Part shown: piece by piece, positions 37,215-44,071 of the stretch
Position numbering within the stretch: the first letter of the stretch is position 1
Layout of the letters: each line of letters starts with the position of its first letter
NCBI RefSeq assembly: GCF_947493875.1
Contig: NZ_CANLSU010000005.1
Coordinates: 230,169-294,168 of the forward strand
Length of the DNA: 64,000 nucleotides
Source of the DNA: an uncultured Marinococcus sp.
GTDB lineage: Bacteria; Bacillota; Bacilli; Bacillales; Marinococcaceae
Reading direction: 5' to 3'
Made by a program: the position numbers and the translations under genes
The notes under the pieces: model-generated
Told to the model about the DNA's origin: nothing
The model's database searches: none
What the model saw: the letters and a program-made list of their open reading frames with translations, nothing else

Positions 37215-38603
37215 CTATTTAATGAACTTAGCGGCGGAGCCGTTGTGGGCACGGAGCACATCATCCCACGTGTCATGGATCCGGACGGTGTCCTCGTCGC
37301 TGATGTCGATGCCTGTCTGTACCTCCACTATTTCAAGGTCAATGGTGGCCCGGAGCGCGTGCTTTGTGCCCGCCGGCAGATGAACCACGTCGCCCGCTTT
37401 GATGCGATGCATATGGTTGTCGACCGCAACTTCGCCTTCCCCGCGCACGACCGTCCACACCTCGTCGCGGTTATGGTGATAGTGAAGCGTTGAATTTTTT
37501 CCTCTTTCCAACAGAATACGTTTTGTGATCATCATCTGGCCGTCCGGATACTTGGCGTGGTCGAGCACCCGTGACCATCCCCACAGCCGCTCCTCGTACA
37601 TCTGCGGGTAGCGGAAGTCCTTAATCAGTTCTTTAATCTGTGAGCTCGCTTTTTTGCTTGCGACAATGATGCCGTCGGGACTCGAGACAACCACCATATT
37701 GCTGGCGTCAATGACCGCAACCGGAATGTCGAGCTCATTCACGAGATGGGTGTTGACCGAACTTTCGGAAATGATGCCTTTCCCGGTCTGATTCGCGGCC
37801 ATTTCCTCGGTGAGCGTGTTCCACGTGCCAAGGTCCTTCCAGTCGCCTTCGTATTTTAAAACGGTGATTTTTTCCGCCCTCTCCACAACCCGGTAATCAA
37901 AGCTGATCTCGGGGATGGTATGGTACTGGCTTTTAAGCAGCTCGTACTCAAACGGCAGCTGCTCCTCCTTGAGAATTCGAAGCAGATAATTCATCGTAAA
38001 GCCGAACACGCCGCAGTTCCAGAGCGCCTGTTTATCGATGAGCCGCTTTGCGGTTGCTTCGTCCGGCTTTTCCGTAAAGGCTCTGACGGTAAAAACGCCG
38101 GTTTGCTTATTCTGGCCGCCCGGCACAATGTAGCCGTATTTGGTGGATGGGTATACCGGCCGCACGCCCATCAGAGCCATACTGCTCGTGCCTTCCTGAA
38201 TCAGTCGTTCCAAAAGTTTAAAATTTTCAAAAAACGAATTGTCTACGAAGGCATCTACCGGCAGCATCACAATCACTTCCTCCGGAGACGCTTTTTCGAC
38301 AGAAAACAGGTAGCTCGCTGCAAGGGCCACAGCCGCAAACGTATCGCGGCGCGACGGCTCCATCACCAGAGGAACCTCTTCCCCGAGCTGGCGCCTGATC
38401 AGATCCTTCTGTGATTCCGAGGTGGCGATCACCGCCGAGGAGGCAAGGCCGCATGCTTCAAGCTGTCTCCACACCCGCTGGACCATCGACTCCTTCTGGC
38501 CGTCCGGCCCGTCGAGCACCTTGAGAAACTGTTTGGATCTCGTATCGTTGGACAATGGCCACAATCGTTTTCCAGACCCTCCGGATAACAGGACTAATCG
38601 CAT
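37215..38603 (-). CDS. manC: Mannose-1-phosphate guanylyltransferase (ManC, bifunctional type)
   Basis: Makes GDP-mannose from mannose-1-phosphate and GTP. The N-terminal nucleotidyltransferase domain has LLSGGSGKRLWPLSNDTRSK, the MLPVDAF active-site region and AFTEKPDEATAKRL. The C-terminal cupin has TLHYHHNRDEVWTVVRGEGE and HLPAGTKHAL, as in type II phosphomannose isomerases, so it may also isomerise fructose-6-phosphate. Length 462 aa is typical. RBS GGAGGAAGGCAG. It feeds gmd and fcl downstream. Confidence 0.95.
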   Translation of the reverse strand: MRLVLLSGGSGKRLWPLSNDTRSKQFLKVLDGPDGQKESMVQRVWRQLEACGLASSAVIATSESQKDLIRRQLGEEVPLVMEPSRRDTFAAVALAASYLFSVEKASPEEVIVMLPVDAFVDNSFFENFKLLERLIQEGTSSMALMGVRPVYPSTKYGYIVPGGQNKQTGVFTVRAFTEKPDEATAKRLIDKQALWNCGVFGFTMNYLLRILKEEQLPFEYELLKSQYHTIPEISFDYRVVERAEKITVLKYEGDWKDLGTWNTLTEEMAANQTGKGIISESSVNTHLVNELDIPVAVIDASNMVVVSSPDGIIVASKKASSQIKELIKDFRYPQMYEERLWGWSRVLDHAKYPDGQMMITKRILLERGKNSTLHYHHNRDEVWTVVRGEGEVAVDNHMHRIKAGDVVHLPAGTKHALRATIDLEIVEVQTGIDISDEDTVRIHDTWDDVLRAHNGSAAKFIK

Positions 38604-38645
38604 CTGCCTTCCTCCTTGTTTCCTGAAATTTTGGACAGAATTTCC

Positions 38646-39404
38646 TTACGTTCGTTTAAAAAAAGCACGTTTCTTGTGCAGAGGCTCGGGCGGGTCCACA
38701 AACGCCGGCGAACCGACCAGCAGGCGCTTGGTATTTTCCTGCAGCTCCCGGCCTTTTTTCAGGCCGAGAGCTGCAGCGGTCTGTTCGTAGGCAGGCTTTA
38801 AGCGAAAAGGCACGCTGTCTGCCTGTGAAGCGATAAAATGAGCCAGGTTTTTCCGCAGGAGTTTCAGGGCGAACCGCTGTTTTTTGCGGCCGCGTTTTCC
38901 TGCGACCGTCTCCGCGCTCACCTGCGAAAGCGCCCCGTGGGAAACGAAATAATACAGCGGGTCGTCTGTCTCGGCGGACCCGGCCAGCCGCTCGGGATGC
39001 GTCATGATTGGAATATAGCCCTCAAGCTGCATGGAATAAAACAGCCTTTTAATACGTGCGAAGGTGTCGCCGGTCTGCATTTCCACAAGTACATAATTGG
39101 TGTCTTCAAGCGGAAGTAATTGCCCGGATAAAAGGTCATCTGTCATCCCCTGATGCAGTGTAATTTCATGGCCGCTTTTGACATGCAGCAGAATGCCTTC
39201 GGCCCGGAGCTTCGTATTAAAATCGAGCACGGCTTCCTTCACGGTCAGACCGTCATTTTCATAGATGCCGGGCCGGTAATGCGGTGTGGCAAAAACCGTC
39301 TGAATATTGTTTGCAACGGCTTCCTTTGCAATGGCAATGCTTTCGTTTACTGCCTCCGGCCCGTGGTCGAGCCCTGGCAGAATGTGTGTGTGTATATCGA
39401 TCAT
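38646..39404 (-). CDS. cpsB: CpsB/YwqE-like PHP phosphatase with altered last metal site
   Basis: PHP-fold protein of 252 aa related to the Mn-dependent tyrosine phosphatases that reset BY-kinases. Present ligands: HTH in MIDIHTHILPG, His in FATPHYRPG, Glu in SGHEITL and His in MTHPERL. Altered: the usual DDG becomes LDHGP, and the final ASDAHN motif becomes ASQADS, losing one Asp and one His ligand. The C-terminus ends in the usual basic tail. The ATG at 39404 follows GGGGGA. Activity may be reduced or lost. A more degenerate paralogue is at 40947-41680. Confidence 0.88.
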   Translation of the reverse strand: MIDIHTHILPGLDHGPEAVNESIAIAKEAVANNIQTVFATPHYRPGIYENDGLTVKEAVLDFNTKLRAEGILLHVKSGHEITLHQGMTDDLLSGQLLPLEDTNYVLVEMQTGDTFARIKRLFYSMQLEGYIPIMTHPERLAGSAETDDPLYYFVSHGALSQVSAETVAGKRGRKKQRFALKLLRKNLAHFIASQADSVPFRLKPAYEQTAAALGLKKGRELQENTKRLLVGSPAFVDPPEPLHKKRAFFKRT

Positions 39405-39455
39405 CCGGCGTTCCCCCAGGTATCTGTTTCGATTCATTCCTTGCAGGGAGCGCCC

Positions 39456-40379
39456 TTACGCCCGGCCGGCGCGGTCCCTCTCTATTTCCCATTGATGCAG
39501 AGCCTGCAGCCCTTTGGCAAGCGATACTTCCGGGTACCAGCCGTACCGGTTGATTTTTGACGTGTCGAGCGTCTTTCTCCTCATCCCGCCGGATCCCGAG
39601 CCTGTAAAAAATACGGCGCCTCTGTAGCCGGTAATCCGCTTGATCAGCATGACGAGCTCCTTTGCGCTCACCTCCCGCTCGGTACCGATATTGACCGGGC
39701 CCTTTTCATTGTAGTGATTCATTACAAACACGCAGCCGGAGGCCATATCGTCGCCGTAGATGAGCTCCTGGAAGGCGGGTTCTTTTTCCGGAATTTCCAC
39801 CTTCGACTGCCACTGGTCCCGGGCCCGGATGCACCGCTGCATCGCATCGGCTACCATGCCGTCCTGCCTGTTCATGTCTGCTGCGGTATACATTCGCGGA
39901 GCCACCGCAATATGGAAATTTGTGTTGGAGGCCCGGTTGTAGGCCCGGCAGAGAGCAATGCCCTCCCTGGTCACCTGCGTCTGTTCCGCGTATACCTCAT
40001 CAATGATCCCCCGCTGCAGAAATGTCTCCTTCAGCGGCTGCGGGGTGTACTTCGGATATACGTGAATGTCGCCGACATACAGCAGCTTTTTCACGTTATA
40101 CCGGGCAGAGGCCTCGAGCACGTTCGCCTGGTGCCAGCGCCTCGCCTGCAGCTCTGCCTTCGCATTTGATTCTGCATATTCATAGCCGTCTGTCATAAGC
40201 ACATACTCGATATTTTCCTCTGCGAAAAATGTATTCATGGCCTGAATGCTTTCCCTTCCCGCTTCCATGCCGGTACGCACAACCACGTTTTCGTATCCCT
40301 GCTTTAACAGGTAGTGATAAATGGCGCTGCCTGCCCTCTCCTGATGATTGGTTACGTAAATTTTCGCCTGTTTATCCAA
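39456..40379 (-). CDS. Degenerate GDP-fucose synthase paralogue (probable pseudoenzyme)
   Basis: Protein of 307 aa that aligns end to end with the intact Fcl at 35985-36941 (KQGYENVVVRT, NVKKLLYVGDIHVYPKY, ELIYGDDMASGCVFVMN, VNIGTEREVSAKEL). The cofactor loop GHRGLAGSA is NHQERAGSA. The catalytic Ser-Thr-Cys region GSTCIYP is GDIHVYP. The Tyr-x3-Lys motif YAIAK is YAEQT with a three-residue insertion, so Lys is gone. The reading frame is intact over 924 bases and has an AAGGAGG box before a TTG start, so it is probably translated. Function as a synthase is unlikely; a binding or regulatory role is possible. Confidence 0.82.
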   Translation of the reverse strand: MDKQAKIYVTNHQERAGSAIYHYLLKQGYENVVVRTGMEAGRESIQAMNTFFAEENIEYVLMTDGYEYAESNAKAELQARRWHQANVLEASARYNVKKLLYVGDIHVYPKYTPQPLKETFLQRGIIDEVYAEQTQVTREGIALCRAYNRASNTNFHIAVAPRMYTAADMNRQDGMVADAMQRCIRARDQWQSKVEIPEKEPAFQELIYGDDMASGCVFVMNHYNEKGPVNIGTEREVSAKELVMLIKRITGYRGAVFFTGSGSGGMRRKTLDTSKINRYGWYPEVSLAKGLQALHQWEIERDRAGRA

Positions 40380-40394
40380 CCCGGCGGCCTCCTT

Positions 40395-40889
40395 TTATGA
40401 AACCTTTTCTTTTTGCCTGCCTACGCTTATCAGCACCTGCTCAATATGGTTCAGCATGGAAGTCGTTGCGAACGTCACCGTCGTCCCCTCTCCGAGATAA
40501 AACTGCTTCCCCCAGTGCGGAGAGTTTTCCTCCACTTCGATCACGTATTCCACCGGCGAGCTCCGTTTCGGATCAGGCGTAATGTAGATGGTCTTCCAGT
40601 CGATTCCCTTCAGCTTCTCATGCAGCTCGTCCCAGTATAAGTACTGTTTAATGAGCGACTCCATCTGCAGGTGCAGGTAGTAATCTTTATTGATTTTATA
40701 GTAGCGTCGGTTTTTGACCCAGCGGTCGGTAATTAAATTCATATCATACAGCCGCCGAAGCTCGAGGCGGATCGCATTTGTTGACTCCTTGCATTCGCGC
40801 ACGAGCTCACGCAGATACGTTTCCTCCTCTGTCAGATAAAACTTCATTACGAGCCGCAGTCTTGTTTTGGATGTTACTAGCTGGTGCAA
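40395..40889 (-). CDS. Winged-helix DNA-binding protein, EPS-associated (paralogue B)
   Basis: About 164 aa with the same architecture as the protein at 25713-26231: HQLVTSKTRLRLVMKF, EEETYLRELVRECKESTNAI, RLELRRLYDMNLITD, NRRYYKINKDYY, then YVIEVEENSPHWGKQF. I prefer the TTG at 40889, six to seven bases after GGGGGAG. It is the second gene of locus 2, between the two degenerate-enzyme genes, so it is probably an operon-encoded regulator. Both paralogues match through the C-terminal EVEE region, which may bind a ligand or partner. Function unproven. Confidence 0.8.
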   Translation of the reverse strand: MHQLVTSKTRLRLVMKFYLTEEETYLRELVRECKESTNAIRLELRRLYDMNLITDRWVKNRRYYKINKDYYLHLQMESLIKQYLYWDELHEKLKGIDWKTIYITPDPKRSSPVEYVIEVEENSPHWGKQFYLGEGTTVTFATTSMLNHIEQVLISVGRQKEKVS

Positions 40890-40946
40890 AACCATCTCCC
40901 CCTTCAGTCCCCTCGTCAATACGGATTATGTTCTTTGCCGGGGCTA

Positions 40947-41680
40947 TTACAGCGTCAGTGCCGGCGGTGTGACCCTTCCCCCTTCCAGCAGCAGATGCGT
41001 ATTTTTCTGCATCCGCTCCCATTCATCGAGCCGGTTCATCCGGGCAAACTGCCGATGCATCTGATCCAGGCAGAATGGCTCGTCATATGCACTGCAGGCG
41101 TTCGATGCCACAAATGCACGAGCCGCTTTTTTAGAAAATATTTCGCCCAGCGCCGGTCGGTTCTCCCATCACGGCCGAGCAGTGCTCCCGCACTGAGCTG
41201 CACGGCTGCTCCTTCATTCACAAGCGTCTCAAGCCCCCCGCGCTTCTTCTGAAACATCTGCAGCCGCTCCGGCGATGAAAGAATGGGAATGAACCCGTGA
41301 TTGTACAGTTTTTTGAGCATCTGCCGGACGTATAAAAAGCTGTGGGTTTCATTCATATGAACGAGTACATAATTGGTATGCTCCAGCGGCAGAATCCTTT
41401 TTCTTTCCAAATCGATTTCCATTCCGCCGTACAGGGTGATTTCCTGACCCGAGCGGACGCGGACCGGAATCCGTGCTTTCAGGAGCTGAAAATTCAGAAA
41501 TTTTACCGCCTCTGTCACGAAAACGGCCCCGAAATCATACGACGGATACCGGTATCCAGGCGTTGCGTAAATAATGCTGACACCGGCGGCCGCTGCCTGC
41601 CTGGCCATTTCCAGGCTTTCCTTCATCGTGTTTGGGCCGTGATCAAAGCCGGGAAGAATATGGGCATGCATCTCAATCAT
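40947..41680 (-). pseudogene. CpsB/YwqE-like PHP phosphatase, frameshifted and lacking metal ligands
   Basis: First gene of locus 2. HAH in MIEMHAHILPG and Glu in SGQEITL remain, but the His of ATPHY is Gly (YATPGYR) and the His of HPER is Ser (LSSPERL). A one-base loss in a T-run (plus-strand AAA, 41112-41114) shifts the frame; the open frame then ends at 41036. Restoring it gives FVASNACSAYDEPFCLDQ and a full-length C-terminus ending at the TAA at 40947. There ASDAH is ASNAC, so Asp and His are also lost. Either a decayed gene or a pseudoenzyme with a recent frameshift. Confidence 0.82.
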
Positions 41681-41763
41681 GTACTCACCCCTTTCTATTT
41701 GAGCAAGGCAAATGTACTACGTGATATTTTTTAGAATATTTTGCCTGTTGCCGTTTCTTTTAT

Positions 41764-41831
41764 ATTAATAGTCCAGTATAATTATTAATAGTAATTACCT
41801 AGTCATTAATAATCACACAAATGTTAATAGT
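41764..41831. promoter_or_regulatory. Array of four phased direct repeats (RTTAATART)
   Basis: ATTAATAGT at 41764, ATTAATAGT at 41784, ATTAATAAT at 41805 and GTTAATAGT at 41823 are spaced 20, 21 and 18 bases apart, about two helical turns. They lie in the divergent region between EPS locus 2 and the two-component system and overlap TATAAT (41777-41782, plus). A regulator binding one DNA face, such as the adjacent NarL-type response regulator or winged-helix protein B, is a natural candidate. Confidence 0.6.
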
Positions 41832-41898
41832 CATATGACCTTTTCTAGGAAGATGGGACCCCGCGCGGGATTACCCCGGCGAAAGGGAGTGGATCTGA

Positions 41899-43071
41899 AT
41901 GAACCGCCGCCAGCGAATCTTCATGTATACGATCCAATTCATAGCCATCATCGCAGCCGGACTGTTCGTATACATGGAGTCGCCGGATGAGCGGTGGCTT
42001 GCCGCAGGCCTTTGCTGGGTATTTGGTATTATTCAGATGATCCGGCTCATGCTTTTATCCATACCACTTGCCCGCTTTTCCTCGGTGATGGTCATCTGCC
42101 TCCAGTTCCTCATTGCCTGGGTGGTTCAGGCCATTGCCGGCGGGTTTGTGCCCCAGACACTCTTTTTCGTCCTGATTGCCGAGCTCGGCTACCGGGCGCC
42201 TCGGCGCTTCAGCTTTCCGTTCATGCTTCTCTGCTTTGCGGGATTTGCGAGCGCTTCGGTGTTTCACGAAGGGGCTCTGACTGCTTCGGCACTCCTCCTT
42301 GTGCTTCCGCGTTCCATTGAATACGTACTGTTCTGGGGGTTCAGCTATCTGGCCAAGCGCTCCAACGAACAGCGCAATGAGCTGCAGCGGGCCTACGACC
42401 GGCTCCGGCTGTATCACCGGGAGATGGAGGATAGATCCATTATGCAGGAGCGGCTGAAGCTCTCCCGGGACATTCATGACAGCGCCGGTCATTATTTAAC
42501 CACCTCCATGATGGCGCTTGAAACAGCCAAACGTCTGCTCGAAAAGGGCGAGGTGGAAAAAGCCCGCACCCAGCTGCAGACGTCCAAGCATCAGGTGCAG
42601 GAGACCATGAAGGAAATCCGGAAAACGGCGCATTCCATGGCGCACACCGACGGCTTCATCGATCTTCCGGCTGCGCTGGAGGGTCTTCTCGTCTCCACCC
42701 GCGACACCTCGGACGTACGGATCGAGTGGGAGTTTGATGAGCCGCTGCCCCTTTTGCGTTCGGAGCAGGAGATGCTTTTGTACCGGATGCTCCAGGAGGG
42801 GCTCACCAATGGCCTCCGCCACGGTGGGTGCACGTATTTTTCCTATACATTGTCCACGAAGGTGCCCGGCCAGCTGATTGCCCGGCTCGAAGACAATGGC
42901 CGCACAGCCGCGAAAAACGTCAGCTACGGCTTCGGCCTTCGCGGGCTGTCCGCCCGGGCCGAAGAGCTCGGCGGCCTGCTTCGTTTCGAAGCAATTGCCG
43001 AAGACAGAAACGGCATGGCGCTTGAACTGCGCCTGCCGGTGAAGGACCGGAGTCCTTACACTCCGTCATAA
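41899..43071 (+). CDS. Sensor histidine kinase (HisKA_3, NarL-system type)
   Basis: Membrane kinase of 390 aa. About six hydrophobic segments fill residues 8-150 with almost no external loop, so it probably senses a membrane or intracellular signal. A coiled linker leads to the phospho-acceptor His in LSRDIHDSAGHYLTTSMMAL. The HATPase domain has QEGLTNGLRHGG (N box) and YGFGLRGLSARAEELGG (G box). GGGAG precedes the ATG at 41899. It is cotranscribed with the response regulator 61 bases downstream. Confidence 0.93.
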   Translation: MNRRQRIFMYTIQFIAIIAAGLFVYMESPDERWLAAGLCWVFGIIQMIRLMLLSIPLARFSSVMVICLQFLIAWVVQAIAGGFVPQTLFFVLIAELGYRAPRRFSFPFMLLCFAGFASASVFHEGALTASALLLVLPRSIEYVLFWGFSYLAKRSNEQRNELQRAYDRLRLYHREMEDRSIMQERLKLSRDIHDSAGHYLTTSMMALETAKRLLEKGEVEKARTQLQTSKHQVQETMKEIRKTAHSMAHTDGFIDLPAALEGLLVSTRDTSDVRIEWEFDEPLPLLRSEQEMLLYRMLQEGLTNGLRHGGCTYFSYTLSTKVPGQLIARLEDNGRTAAKNVSYGFGLRGLSARAEELGGLLRFEAIAEDRNGMALELRLPVKDRSPYTPS

Positions 43072-43132
43072 TACGAAACTGACTATTTATACGCGAAAAT
43101 CTCAGGATACGTATAAGAAGGAGGATCAGCAG

Positions 43133-43804
43133 ATGGAAACCGTTCGGATAGGGATTGTCGATGATCATGCCATTGTCCGGGACGGACTGGCGATGATCAT
43201 CGAGCTTGAAGAGGATCTGGAAGTGGTCGGTATTGCGCGAAACGGGGCGGAAGCAGAAATGATGCTTACGAATGAGCTTCCGGACGTGGTGATGCTTGAT
43301 GTGTACTTAGAGGGCAATAATGGTATTGAATGGCTGCCGGACTTTCAGCTGACATCGCCGCAGACGAAGTTTATTATGCTCAGCTCCTACGTGGACGCGG
43401 AAAATGTCATTCAGGCGCTGGCCAACGGCGCGAAGGGGTTTCTTCTGAAGGACTGGGAAAGCGATGAGCTCGTCCGCTGCGTGCGCCAGGTGGCCCGCGG
43501 CCAGATGGTGCTTCCGACATCTGTCTCGGAGACGCTGAGCGACCAGCTGGTCGCCCGCAACCGCAAGGACGGCGCCCCGCATTTTCAGGAAACCGAGGAC
43601 ACCACCGGTCTTTCCCTGCAGGACCGGCGGATTATGGATCTGCTGCTCGCAGGCTACTCCAACCAGGAGATTGCGGATACACTGTTTTTAACACTCGGCA
43701 CCGTTAAAAATTACCTGACCGCCATCTACCGGAAAATCGGCGTCCACAACCGCCGCGAAGCGATTGCCTATTTCCAGCGGCGGCACAAAGAAACCGGCTC
43801 CTAG
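43133..43804 (+). CDS. NarL/FixJ-family response regulator
   Basis: Response regulator of 223 aa. The receiver domain has the acidic pair in GIVDDHAIVRDG, the phospho-acceptor Asp56 in VVMLDVYLEG, and Lys in KGFLLKDWESDE. The LuxR-type helix-turn-helix is GYSNQEIADTLFLTLGTVKN. RBS AGGAGG. It is the cognate partner of the kinase upstream. Its likely targets include its own promoter region and the divergent EPS locus 2 through the direct repeats there (inference). Confidence 0.94.
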   Translation: METVRIGIVDDHAIVRDGLAMIIELEEDLEVVGIARNGAEAEMMLTNELPDVVMLDVYLEGNNGIEWLPDFQLTSPQTKFIMLSSYVDAENVIQALANGAKGFLLKDWESDELVRCVRQVARGQMVLPTSVSETLSDQLVARNRKDGAPHFQETEDTTGLSLQDRRIMDLLLAGYSNQEIADTLFLTLGTVKNYLTAIYRKIGVHNRREAIAYFQRRHKETGS

Positions 43805-43821
43805 AATGCAGGGGCCGGTTT
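43791..43821 (+). terminator. Hairpin at the end of the response regulator gene
   Basis: AAACCGGCTCCT pairs with AGGGGCCGGTTT around the stop codon. The T tract is short (TTT then GAA), so it may be a partial terminator that lowers read-through into the small membrane protein gene. Confidence 0.5.
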
Positions 43822-43838
43822 GAACTGGGAGGAGCATA

Positions 43839-44033
43839 ATGAAAAGGAAATTTTGGATTATCAATATACTTATAGTTTTCCTCTTTTTACTCACAAACAC
43901 TATTTTGTATTTATTTTTCGGTTTATATCGTTCAGCTTCGATTATTGTCGTCTTAACTATAGCTGCCATCATTTTAAGCATTCTCAGCCAATGGAACTAC
44001 CGGAAGCACTATAAACATACAACACGGCAATGA
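43839..44033 (+). CDS. Small two-helix membrane protein (64 aa)
   Basis: MKRKFWIINILIVFLFLLTN forms the first hydrophobic helix and SIIVVLTIAAIILSILSQW the second; the ends are basic. GGGAGGAG lies just before the ATG at 43839. It follows the two-component genes on the same strand and could be an accessory membrane peptide of that system. Family unknown. Confidence 0.6.
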   Translation: MKRKFWIINILIVFLFLLTNTILYLFFGLYRSASIIVVLTIAAIILSILSQWNYRKHYKHTTRQ

Positions 44034-44071
44034 TTCATTTAAAATCGCTCTCAGGCGTGGGCTTTACGCTT

